Source: CAXBBB01 sp963793245
GTDB taxonomy: Bacteria; Bacteroidota; Rhodothermia; Rhodothermales; BA12
Direction: 5' to 3'
DNA: 64,000 nt
NCBI GenBank assembly: GCA_963793245.1
Contig: CAWBZG010000005.1
Location: forward strand, 62,001-126,000
The notes below the pieces were generated by a model that saw nothing but the letters and a program-made list of their open reading frames with translations, was not told where the DNA came from and searched no databases. The translations under genes and the position numbers were made by a program. Shown here in pieces: positions 16,668 to 25,737 of this stretch (position 1 is the first letter of the stretch; every line of letters begins with the position of its first letter).

Positions 16668-17069
16668 TCAGACGCCGCCCATCGACACGCGCAAGCGGTT
16701 GCGAGCGTTGGCGAGTTCGGTTTCGGCGGCCTCACGTTCTTCGGCGTTGCTCGTCGCGGCTAGGCGTTCCCTCGCCGACTGCTCGGCTGCGCGGGCACGC
16801 TCTGCGTCGATGGCGTCGGCGGGTTCGCTCGTCTCAGCGAGGACCGTCACCTTGTTGTCGAGCACTTCCAAAAAGCCGCCACTCGTGGCATAGACGAGGT
16901 TTCCGCCGTCGGACGTGCGTACCGTGAGCGGACCGACCGTGAAGGCGGCGATCATCGGCGCGTGGCCCGTCCGAACCTCGAACGATCCCTGCACACCCGG
17001 CGCCTGGATGCCGACGGCTTCCCCGGCAAACACCTTGCGGTCCGGGGCGACGATTTCGACGTAGAGCAT
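16668..17069 (-). CDS. atpC: F1 ATP synthase epsilon subunit
   Basis: 133 residues. The N-terminal beta sandwich (MLYVEIVAPDRKVFAGEA, GSFEVRTGHAPMIAAF, ATSGGFLEVLDNKVTVLAE) is the standard epsilon domain. The alanine- and glutamate-rich C-terminal helical hairpin (AERARAAEQSARERLAA and on to ELANARNRLRV) is complete and could play the usual inhibitory role. It follows atpD across 163 bp that contains a long inverted repeat. Confidence 0.93.
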   Translation of the reverse strand: MLYVEIVAPDRKVFAGEAVGIQAPGVQGSFEVRTGHAPMIAAFTVGPLTVRTSDGGNLVYATSGGFLEVLDNKVTVLAETSEPADAIDAERARAAEQSARERLAATSNAEEREAAETELANARNRLRVSMGGV

Positions 17070-17137
17070 AACGATAGAGTCTTAGTGGGCGGGACGGCTC
17101 GACAAGCTTCCGAGAAAGCCAGCCCGTCTTCAAAACC

Positions 17138-17214
17138 GTCATCCTGAGCCTGTCGAAGAATCTCCTTCCGTTGCCATCAGAGCACGGGGATCCTTCGACT
17201 TCGCTCAGGATGAC
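17138..17214. repeat. Long-arm inverted repeat inside the atpD-atpC spacer
   Basis: gtcatcctgagc (17138-17149) and gctcaggatgac (17203-17214) are perfect 12-bp arms. Just inside them, tgtcgaagaatctcc and ggggatccttcgac are also largely complementary, giving a long imperfect stem with a ~20-nt tip. This resembles widely dispersed palindromic repeats of the gtcatcctgagc type rather than a terminator, since atpC must be read through it. Confidence 0.65.
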
Positions 17215-17232
17215 GCTGAAAAAGCGAGAGTG

Positions 17233-18711
<1,479 letters not shown>

Positions 18712-18831
18712 AGCTACTTTGGATGCAGAAACGGGGGCGACTTCCATGCTCTTGTAAACGGGTACGATGATCGAACGAAGGCCGAGCGGTGCCCGGCGAA
18801 GTGAGGGAAAAGGTACCGCCCTACGCAGAGC

Positions 18832-18878
18832 AACGGGTGCAGAAAGGGCAAAATCCACGCGCAGGAATCGTCCGTTCA
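18832..18878. repeat. 46-bp direct repeat, copy 1 (upstream of atpD)
   Basis: The stretch from acgggtgcag to tccgttca is repeated at 19484-19529 with only about three differences. It lies about 120 bp ahead of the atpD start. Read on the minus strand it contains a conserved GTGGATTTTGCCC core. Confidence 0.6.
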
Positions 18879-18915
18879 TGCGCGCGATCCGTACCGCCGA
18901 GCCTGAAACGAGAGG

Positions 18916-19338
18916 CTACGCTCCTTCCTCGCACCGCCTCCTCAAACCGGCATTCTCATCGGCCAGCGCTTTGCGAATGAGTGGACGCAGGAGGGGCGAG
19001 AGCAGCCTGCCCAGGAATCCCGAAACGACGACACGCAGCGTGTTCGAGGTGCCGTTTCGGTCAGGCTCCAGTTCGTGCGTCGCTTCCATGACGATCCCCG
19101 CTCGCCGAGTCTCCCACGTGAACCGCTCACCCAGGACAAAATCGGTCACGGTCCATTCGGATTCTGCCTGCCCCGGCTGCTTGACGAGTGCTTTGCTGCC
19201 CACTCCGAACGGACCATCGTCCAGACGCCGAACGGACGAGATGGTCGGCGTCCATTCGGGCCAACGGTCGACGTCTTCGGTGACGACCCAGACCACGTTG
19301 GGAGGGGCGTCGATGTGGAGGGTGTTTTCGACGATCAT
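18916..19338 (-). CDS. SRPBCC (START-like) family protein
   Basis: 140 residues from the ATG at 19338, chosen because MIVENTLHIDAPPNVVWVV is the canonical first strand of polyketide-cyclase/SRPBCC proteins. It continues DVDRWPEWTPTISSVRRLDD, WTVTDFVLGERFTWETR and TLRVVVSGFLG, followed by a C-terminal helix. The fold makes a hydrophobic ligand-binding cavity. The ligand is unknown. The longer open frame upstream encodes the repeated sequence of 19484-19529 and is not part of the protein. Confidence 0.75.
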   Translation of the reverse strand: MIVENTLHIDAPPNVVWVVTEDVDRWPEWTPTISSVRRLDDGPFGVGSKALVKQPGQAESEWTVTDFVLGERFTWETRRAGIVMEATHELEPDRNGTSNTLRVVVSGFLGRLLSPLLRPLIRKALADENAGLRRRCEEGA

Positions 19339-19737
19339 GGAGAGCGGATACGTGGAGGGCGCGCGGTTGGCGGCTACTTCTGGTGCGCCGAATGCTGACA
19401 AAGGGTCACATCGACGCGAGCACAGCGGCTCGTTTACGTCGGGTCCGGCGTAGGACGGAAGAGTAGACATGCGAAACGGCGCGACGGGTGCAGAACGGGC
19501 AAAATCCACGCGTAGGAATCGTCCGTTCAGCCGGGAATAAAGCTCCGATAGACGAACCGAAACTTGGGGCCGCGCTTCTCTCCCACTTCGGTTGGAGGGC
19601 AGAACGCATGCGCACGTGATGCCACTCGCTCGTCCCCCTCCGAAGGGCGACGCCTCCTTTCTACCCGATGGACCAAACCTCGCCCGCATGGTCGTGCGCG
19701 CCGTGTGTGGACCAATGGAATCGGCGATGCGGCGGAC
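19339..19737. other. Intergenic region with one dispersed repeat
   Basis: 399 bp between the SRPBCC gene and the small membrane-protein gene. It holds the 46-bp repeat at 19484-19529. The open frames here have arginine/proline-rich, shadow-like composition and no recognisable domain. Confidence 0.5.
19484..19529. repeat. 46-bp direct repeat, copy 2 (upstream of SRPBCC gene)
   Basis: Near-identical to 18832-18878, in the same orientation and about 146 bp ahead of a minus-strand start. The similar placement of the two copies suggests a shared upstream regulatory element or a small duplication. Confidence 0.6.
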
Positions 19738-20091
19738 TCAGGTTTTGATACGCCGAGCAGTCCGAGCGACCTGTTCGGCGTCCGGTAGGCCTTCCAGATC
19801 ATCCAGACGAAGCGGAGGTTGTGCTATCGCTCTGTGCTCGCTGGTACCAGGCGCCGTACCACCTTGAACCGCATTCCAATCCTGGCTGGTGACGATAGTC
19901 TCCAAGTTCTGAATGCGCTGAACGGCCACTTCCAACGCCCTGCGCTGAGCGGCGACCTCGTGCTCCAGTTCGGCTCTCGCTCCGTCGGCATGCGCCAGAC
20001 TCTCCCTGGACTTGACCCATATGCCAAAACCGGCAAACAGCAACCCTGAAAACGTGGCTGCTACGATGATAATCTGGAGCCACATTGGCAT
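19738..20091 (-). CDS. Small membrane-anchored coiled-coil protein
   Basis: 117 residues: an N-terminal transmembrane helix (WLQIIIVAATFSGLLFAGFGIWV), a charged coiled coil (ELEHEVAAQRRALEVAVQRI) and the sequence QNLETIVTSQDW, which resembles the end of PspB-like proteins (RIQNLETIVT...). The remaining ~40 residues look disordered. It belongs loosely with the gene at 31022. Function unknown, possibly a membrane-stress adaptor by resemblance. Confidence 0.55.
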   Translation of the reverse strand: MPMWLQIIIVAATFSGLLFAGFGIWVKSRESLAHADGARAELEHEVAAQRRALEVAVQRIQNLETIVTSQDWNAVQGGTAPGTSEHRAIAQPPLRLDDLEGLPDAEQVARTARRIKT

Positions 20092-20204
20092 TTGTCTAAC
20101 CCGTTTTTGAGAAGGATAAAGAGACTGAATCGGTCAAGCCCTACGTCGCGGCGTGAGGAGGCGGATTGGAAAAGGCGCAGAGTTGTACTACTGCCAGAAC
20201 GCCA

Positions 20205-20438
20205 CTACTCGTATGTCTCACGCGTGGGCAACTCCTCGCAGAGCGCGCATTTCTGGTTTCTGCTCTGGCGATGCAGGTGCGCCACGACGAATAGGGCGGT
20301 CGACAACACACTCCAAAACACACTATAGACCGCAGCATCAGCGACCGCATCGCCCCTTAGCAATCGAACAACGAGGAGCAGGACCAGGAAGGAGGCGAGT
20401 ACCGGGACTACGCGGCGAGTCAGGAAAAAGCGGCTCAT
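20205..20438 (-). CDS. Small two-helix membrane protein
   Basis: 77 residues starting MSRFFLTRRVVPVLASFLVL, with a second hydrophobic segment (AAVYSVFWSVLSTALFVVAH) and a short hydrophilic tail containing CALCE. The RxR next to the first helix suggests a cytoplasmic N terminus. No family was recognised. The frame extends upstream to 20531, but that part overlaps the GH43 gene and lacks membrane character. Confidence 0.45.
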   Translation of the reverse strand: MSRFFLTRRVVPVLASFLVLLLVVRLLRGDAVADAAVYSVFWSVLSTALFVVAHLHRQSRNQKCALCEELPTRETYE

Positions 20439-20508
20439 GGGTGTCGGTTTCAGACGATAGAATCCACTTGGATTACGGAGCGCCCTGACGCTGGTTGCGC
20501 GTGGGTCG

Positions 20509-21571
20509 CTAGCGCAATGGTCGGGCGGCAACGCCTTCGTCGGTGATGCGCACGGGCTGAATCGTGCCGTCGTCGTTGAAGTACATCCGGTCGATGGACG
20601 TCACTCGGTGGTCGCGGCCTTCGCTTGGAATCGGGCGGCGATGATACACCATATACCACTCGTCGGCGCCGGGGACCTGCATGACCGAGTGGTGACCGGC
20701 GCCCGTCGCGATGGCTGGGTCCTGTTCGAGTATCGTGCCGACGCTCTCGAACGGTCCGAGCGGCGAGTCTGCGATGGCATAAGCGACGCGGTAATCGTCG
20801 CCTCCCCAACTCCCCTCGGACCACATGAAATAGTACTGTGCCGTTTCGCTTCAGCATGAACGGACCCTCGACGTATCCCTCGGGCGTGACCTCGCGAAAC
20901 AGCGAGCCGTCGGCGAAGGGGACGAAGCCGGTAAAGTCGTCGTTCAATCGGGCGACGTTGGCGTGCCGCCAGCCGCCATAGAAGAGGTAATACACGTCGC
21001 CGTCGCGGAAGACGAACTGGTCGATGGGCTGCGCGCCGTTGTAGAACTGGTCGATGAGCGGGCGCCCCAGGTAATCCTCGAACGGTCCTTCGGGCTGATC
21101 CGCAACGGCAACACCGATACCACCCGGCTCGTCATCGCTCTGAATGTCGTTCGCCGCGAAAAAGAAGTAGAACTTGCCGTCCTTTTCTATCGCGCTCGGT
21201 GCCCACATCGCACGCCACGCCCACTGGACCGCTGTCGTGTCAAGAATATTCGAGTGTTTGGTCCAGTTGACCAAGTCGGGCGAGGAGAACGCGTCGAAGA
21301 ACACTTGCTCCTCGTACACGGCGGAATACGTCGGATAAATCCAGTAGCGATCCCCGAACACGATACCCTCCGGATCTGCGTACCAGCCGTCCACGATGGG
21401 ATTACCCGCACGCTCTGGCTCTGAATTCGGCGCAGGCGTGCATGCGGAGAGCGTCAGCGCGGCGAACGTCAGAACAGCGAGCGAAGAACCACGCGCCCAG
21501 AGAGTTGCGCACTTCGTCGACGCAGTTCGTTCTGAAGAGTGATTCACAACAGCGTCGACGGAAGTAGTCAT
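20509..21571 (-). CDS. GH43-type glycoside hydrolase lipoprotein (frameshifted)
   Basis: The signal/lipobox (SSLAVLTFAALTLSAC) leads into a five-bladed beta-propeller typical of GH43 arabinanases and xylosidases: NPIVDGWYADPEG carries the catalytic-base Asp, MWAPSAIEKDGKFYFFFAAN the pKa-modulating region and EGYVEGPFM the acid Glu. These enzymes trim arabinan or xylan side chains. One extra base near 20836 splits the frame between LKRNGT and YFMWSEGSWGG, and the other frame carries the protein to VAARPLR. The start at 21571 overlaps the stop of the upstream small gene (ATGA), which supports it despite the long N-terminal stretch before the hydrophobic core. Confidence 0.78.
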
Positions 21572-21942
21572 TCCCTTGAGCGCCCGAACAGTCGGATGTC
21601 CCCGCCTTCGCGCGAGATGTTAACCGCCAACGTGTTGGAGCGGCTCGCCGACACCGTTCCGCGCACGACGTCGATGGTGAGTCGCGCTTCTCCCAAGGCT
21701 TCGATGGCCCCGTCGAACTGTTCTTCGGTCACAGTGAACCTCGCCGGAGTAGTCGATCGATCCGAGGAAAAACCGAAGCCTTTCGGGGAAGTCAGCGATA
21801 TGGAAAAAGGGACATGGCCCTCGTCGGACGACACCGAGATTGTGACAGCTTCGCCCCCTGAATCGGCGGACCAGAGAAGCGGCGAGAACCCTGCGACCAA
21901 GACGGCCAGCAGAACGGCAGGAAGCAGACGCAGCACTTTCAT
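21568..21942 (-). CDS. Small secreted protein coupled to the GH43 gene
   Basis: 124 residues with a signal peptide (VLRLLPAVLLAVLVAGFSPL, cut near WSA). The mature part is a short beta-rich domain (EAVTISVSSDEGHVPFSISL, RLTIDVVRGTVSASRSNTLA) with no cysteine. The stop overlaps the start of the GH43 gene by four bases, so translation is probably coupled. I do not recognise the family; an accessory or binding module is possible. Confidence 0.6.
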   Translation of the reverse strand: MKVLRLLPAVLLAVLVAGFSPLLWSADSGGEAVTISVSSDEGHVPFSISLTSPKGFGFSSDRSTTPARFTVTEEQFDGAIEALGEARLTIDVVRGTVSASRSNTLAVNISREGGDIRLFGRSRE

Positions 21943-22051
21943 GTCAATGGTGAGGTGAGGGAAGGCAGGTGTGGGGTTCGAGAGGGAGTAGAATCGGTTG
22001 TTTGACGAACCCGGGGGACAGAATACGCGCGCACGTACGTCCCGCAAAAGC

Positions 22052-22996
22052 CTACGCACGCGTGCGGCTCGGCTGCGACTGGTGCAGCGACTCCTCGGCA
22101 TCGTCGAGTTCGAGTTGCAGCCGCGTTTCCTGCTGAACGATGTCGGGGGCGCGGCGTGGCAGGGCGTCGAGGTGCGCATGGAGCCGGGCGGCGAGCGGGT
22201 CGTCGGGCAAGGCACCTTCGGGCGTGAGGGCGGCGGCGCGGTGAGTCAGACCGTCGACGGCATCGGCGAGGTCGGCTTCAGCGTACCGGGCGGCTAGTGC
22301 GCGGAGCGGACCGATGGACTGCTCGATGGACTCGGCGAGTTCGTGGGCGTCGTCTCGGCTGAACGCCTTCAAGCGCTGGGCCAGCCGCGTTCCATAGTCG
22401 GCGAGATGCAGAACACCTGGAGCGCCTCCGGTCACGAATGCGGGCACGAGGGCTTGCTCGGCTCCGTTGCGCCACCGCACTATGTCGATCAAGGCTTGCT
22501 CGTAGGCGATGGCTGTCTGCCGCTGGTCGACGAGCCGTTGGGCGCGGTCGAAGGTGAGCCGCGCCTGATCCGATCCAGCGGAAGCCAGCGCAGCGCCGAG
22601 CGGTTGAATCCGGGCGCGGCGCGCAGCGATATCGGCGAGTTCGGAGCGCAGTTCGTCTTCGCGCGCACGGAGCGTTCCGGGGCGTGATGTGCGAGGAGGG
22701 TTCTTTTCTCTCCGTGCATCCCGAAACGTCTTGGTGACCATCACGGCTGTAGACAGTAGGACGAACACGGCTATGTAGGAGAGAAACGCCACCTCCCCCC
22801 AATCTCCGAAGAAAAGCAGTGGGATTCCCATGATCGCAACGGCGGTCAGTCCAATCTGTGGGCCATACTCACGCAGCTTTTCCTGAATCGGCTCACGCCA
22901 CAACCGCCCGACGATACCCGGAGGAGCGCCGCAGTTGGGACACCGCGCGTCGTCGTGCAAAAACCCGCAGGATTGGCAGCGTGCTCGGTCAGGCAT
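22052..22996 (-). CDS. Zinc-ribbon membrane protein with coiled coils
   Basis: 314 residues. The N terminus has a rubredoxin-like zinc ribbon (CQSCGFLHDD, then CPNCGAPPG), followed by two close hydrophobic helices at about 45-90 (IGLTAVAIMGIPLLFF, FLSYIAVFVLLSTAVMV) and a long alpha-helical cytoplasmic region rich in Glu, Arg and Ala (130-310). The start overlaps the stop of the glycosyltransferase gene upstream by 8 bp, so the two may be co-expressed. No family was recognised. Confidence 0.6.
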   Translation of the reverse strand: MPDRARCQSCGFLHDDARCPNCGAPPGIVGRLWREPIQEKLREYGPQIGLTAVAIMGIPLLFFGDWGEVAFLSYIAVFVLLSTAVMVTKTFRDARREKNPPRTSRPGTLRAREDELRSELADIAARRARIQPLGAALASAGSDQARLTFDRAQRLVDQRQTAIAYEQALIDIVRWRNGAEQALVPAFVTGGAPGVLHLADYGTRLAQRLKAFSRDDAHELAESIEQSIGPLRALAARYAEADLADAVDGLTHRAAALTPEGALPDDPLAARLHAHLDALPRRAPDIVQQETRLQLELDDAEESLHQSQPSRTRA

Positions 22997-24164
22997 CGTC
23001 GCCAGTTAGGAACGGCAGTAAGTCGTCAGTGAGCGCGTCCCACGAGAACTTCTCGGCCTGGGCCGATGCGCCCTCTCCCAGCTTTTCGGGGCCGATGCCA
23101 TAGAAGCGCGCCAACCCGCTAGCGAGTGAGTCTGAGTCTTCTGGCTCGACCAAGACTCCGGCGACGCCGTCCGGCACCACGTCGGCGAAGACACCTAAGT
23201 TGGTCGTCACCATCGGCTTGCCGAAGAAGAACGCGGTCTGGGCGACACCGCTCGGCGTGGCTCGGCGGTAGGGCTGCACCAATGCGTCCGACGCGGAGAA
23301 GTAGCGATGCACGTCTGCGTTGTCGACGTAGCCGGGAAAGAAGCGGACGATGGGCTGGGGGCCGTCGATCAATCCTAACCGCTGCGCCTGAGCCATCAGT
23401 TCGTCTTTGTTGTCGTAGAACTCGCCCGCTACGATCAGTTGCGCACCCGTTTCCTGATGAACGCGCGGCATGGCGTCGAGCAGAATATCCAACCCTTTGT
23501 ACGGGCGAATCAGTCCGAAAAACAGCAGCGTCGGGCGGTCTGGGATATCCAACTCCTCGCGCGCCTGAGCGGTCGGAATCGCACCTTCGAAGATGTCGTA
23601 GACCGGATGGAAGGTTTCGAGCACATCGGCGTCGGGACGCAGTCCGCGCAGGTCGTCGGCGACGTGACTCGACAGCGTGAAGTAGGCGTCGGCCTGGCTC
23701 GTCAGCGTGCGCATCAGCGGCTTGGTCAGCGGAAAGGCTTTGTGCGGATAGACGTTGTGCAAAAACAGCGACACACGCGGCACATCGACGCCGATCTGCT
23801 TGCATCGCCGACGCATCGCCCACAACACCCCCAGATAGGCGGGCACAAAGAACGGCAGCCAGTGACTCAGCACGACGCTGTCGGCGCGCTGCTCGGCGAT
23901 CCACTGCCCCGTTTTGATCCACGTCCGCGGGTCGATGGAGTCGAGCATCCGGTGCGGCGCGTGCGGCAGGCGGTCGGCCCAGCGCGGATCGTCCTCAAAC
24001 TGGCTCTCGCCCGGAAACAGCCGCTCGGGGTATTGCCGCGAAAACGTGACGACGTGCGTCTCGGCGCGCTCGGCTAGCGCTTGACTCAGCCGGTTCTGAA
24101 AGTGGGCGATGCCGCCGCGATAGGGATACGCAGGACCAACGAGAACGACAGAAGGACGGGGCAC
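22989..24164 (-). CDS. GT-B glycosyltransferase, family 4 type
   Basis: 391 residues: N-terminal Rossmann half (VVLVGPAYPYRGGIAHFQN, donor-side loop with Gly-rich GGI) and C-terminal half with LLFFGLIRPYKGLDILLDA, FFPGYVDNADVHRYF and the nucleotide-binding EX7E equivalent around ATPSGVAQTAFFFGKPMVTT and GVLVEPEDSDSLA. It should transfer a sugar from a nucleotide donor onto a lipid or polysaccharide at the cytoplasmic face. A GT2 polyprenyl-phosphate transferase lies just upstream on the same strand, suggesting surface-glycan synthesis. The acceptor is unknown. Confidence 0.88.
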   Translation of the reverse strand: MPRPSVVLVGPAYPYRGGIAHFQNRLSQALAERAETHVVTFSRQYPERLFPGESQFEDDPRWADRLPHAPHRMLDSIDPRTWIKTGQWIAEQRADSVVLSHWLPFFVPAYLGVLWAMRRRCKQIGVDVPRVSLFLHNVYPHKAFPLTKPLMRTLTSQADAYFTLSSHVADDLRGLRPDADVLETFHPVYDIFEGAIPTAQAREELDIPDRPTLLFFGLIRPYKGLDILLDAMPRVHQETGAQLIVAGEFYDNKDELMAQAQRLGLIDGPQPIVRFFPGYVDNADVHRYFSASDALVQPYRRATPSGVAQTAFFFGKPMVTTNLGVFADVVPDGVAGVLVEPEDSDSLASGLARFYGIGPEKLGEGASAQAEKFSWDALTDDLLPFLTGDDA

Positions 24165-24201
24165 GAGTAGCAGAGAAAGTGGCCCGGCAAGATACCAACC
24201 G

Positions 24202-25191
24202 CTACGCCGACTCTACTTCGATAGCGCGTGTCTCCTCTCGCACGTCGTAGCTGGCCGTCTGTTCGAGGCGTGGCTTGGCGAACATCTCGCCGATCAATCC
24301 GGTCGTGAACAGTTGGACGCCGACGATGACGAGCGTGATGGCGAGTAGCAGCAGCGGGCGGTCGCCGATGGGGTGGCCGAGGACGAGTTTGTCGAACGAG
24401 ATCCAGAGCGCGAGTACGAAGCCGCCCAGAAACGCCAGCGATCCCAACCCGCCGAAGAAGTGCATCGGGCGTGCGGCGTAGCGCGTCAGGAACGTGACAG
24501 TCAGCAGGTCGAGGAAACCGCGGATGAAGCGCTCGAATCCAAACTTGGTGCGTCCATACTTGCGCGCGTGGTGCTGCACCTCTTTCTCGGCGATGCGGTC
24601 GTAGCCCTCCCACTTGGCGAGCAGCGGGATGTAGCGATGCAGCTCGCCGTAGACGCGCACGCTCTTGACGACCTCGCGCTTGTAGGCTTTCAGTCCGCAG
24701 TTGAAATCGTGCAGCTTGATTCCCGAGAAGTGGCGCGTGACGGCGTTGAAGAAGCGCGAGGGCAACGTCTTGCCCAGCGGATCGTGCCGCGTCCGCTTCC
24801 AGCCCGACACCAAGTCGTAGCCCGCTTCGCCCCGCTCACCGTCAACCAGGGCGACGAGCAACGGGATTTCGTCGGGATCGTCCTGCAAGTCGGCGTCGAG
24901 CGTCACCACGACGCGCCCCCTCGCCCGCTCGAACCCAATCGCCAGCGCCGCGCTCTTTCCATAGTTGCGCCGAAAGCGGATGCCGTTGAACCTTGGGTCG
25001 CTCTGCGCGATGGACTCGATTGCCGTCCAAGACCCGTCCCGGCTACCGTCGTCGATCAGCCACGCCTCGAACGTCAGGCCTGCACCGTCGCACGCAGACC
25101 GGATACGGTCCGCCAGTTCGGGTAGGCTCTCGACCTCCTCGAAGACCGGAACGACGAGCGATACGTCGGGGGCGAGGGCGTCGTCGGTCAT
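24202..25191 (-). CDS. GT2 polyprenol-phosphate glycosyltransferase (DPMS/GtrB-like)
   Basis: 329 residues from 25191 (MTDDALAPDVSLVVPVFEE). The GT-A domain has the DXD-type TLDADLQDDP, KSAALAIGFERARG and the late FNCGLKAYKREVV. Two membrane helices follow (FGGLGSLAFLGGFVLALWI and LLLLAITLVIVGVQLFTTGL), the architecture of GtrB/ArnC-like enzymes that load sugar onto undecaprenyl phosphate. It was called from ATG 25191 rather than the longer frame because this gives the normal N terminus. It likely feeds a flippase and a periplasmic transferase encoded elsewhere. Confidence 0.88.
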   Translation of the reverse strand: MTDDALAPDVSLVVPVFEEVESLPELADRIRSACDGAGLTFEAWLIDDGSRDGSWTAIESIAQSDPRFNGIRFRRNYGKSAALAIGFERARGRVVVTLDADLQDDPDEIPLLVALVDGERGEAGYDLVSGWKRTRHDPLGKTLPSRFFNAVTRHFSGIKLHDFNCGLKAYKREVVKSVRVYGELHRYIPLLAKWEGYDRIAEKEVQHHARKYGRTKFGFERFIRGFLDLLTVTFLTRYAARPMHFFGGLGSLAFLGGFVLALWISFDKLVLGHPIGDRPLLLLAITLVIVGVQLFTTGLIGEMFAKPRLEQTASYDVREETRAIEVESA

Positions 25192-25207
25192 GTCAAGTCG
25201 AAAGTAA

Positions 25208-25240
25208 AAACATGACATGTCTCTCAGACATGCCATGTTT
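25208..25240. repeat. Hairpin repeat, family member 2
   Basis: Arms aaacatgacatgtct (25208-25222) and agacatgccatgttt (25226-25240) with a 3-nt loop. Compared with 10818-10849, bases on both arms have changed together (C/G pairs replaced by A/T pairs), keeping the fold. It lies between the Uma2-like gene and the GT2 gene and could act as a terminator-like RNA structure, although no T run follows. Confidence 0.6.
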
Positions 25241-25257
25241 GGAAGCGATGACCAAAG

Positions 25258-25725
25258 CTACAAGCGCTCGGGCGCGTCGGGGACTATCAGTGACATCTCT
25301 TGCTCCCCTTCCGGTGTATAGAAGCGCATCGTGCCGTCTTCTTCGGATACCCAAACCTCACGTGCTCCCGCGTCCAGATAGAGCGCGAGGCGGTACTCGG
25401 TTTCGGCAATCGGAGTCGTCCCGTCGCACACGATCACGCAGAGCGGAGGGGCGGTAGCAAAGACGACCTCGTTGTCGGGGTGATGCACGAACGCTAGAGA
25501 TGCCCACGCTGCATCCGCCACGCGCACACCGTCGCGCGTTTGGATGGGAACGCTGATCATCATGTGCGGATGGAGCGCGTGCAATACCCGAGTCGCAACG
25601 TGCCCCAACCGAACCGCCCGCAGGTTGGTGCGCGGCGTCAGGACGAGTTGCCCCCAACTATTCGATTCCACCTTGTACGGCACGCTATTCAGCGACGGAT
25701 CGGCGAGTACGTCGTCCCAGGTCAT
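25258..25725 (-). CDS. Uma2-family (DUF820) putative endonuclease
   Basis: 155 residues. The core strand motif DGVRVADAAWAS (the usual PDxxV region with Asp), a Glu after it (ETEYRLALYLDAGAREVWV, YxxAGVxEYW-like) and the DGTMRFYTPEG close match the PD-(D/E)XK-type Uma2 fold common in cyanobacteria and Bacteroidota. The protein is a little shorter than the usual ~190 residues at the N terminus. Biological substrate unknown. It is 12 bp downstream of gyrB on the same strand. Confidence 0.75.
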   Translation of the reverse strand: MTWDDVLADPSLNSVPYKVESNSWGQLVLTPRTNLRAVRLGHVATRVLHALHPHMMISVPIQTRDGVRVADAAWASLAFVHHPDNEVVFATAPPLCVIVCDGTTPIAETEYRLALYLDAGAREVWVSEEDGTMRFYTPEGEQEMSLIVPDAPERL

Positions 25726-25737
25726 GACGAGCGCGGT

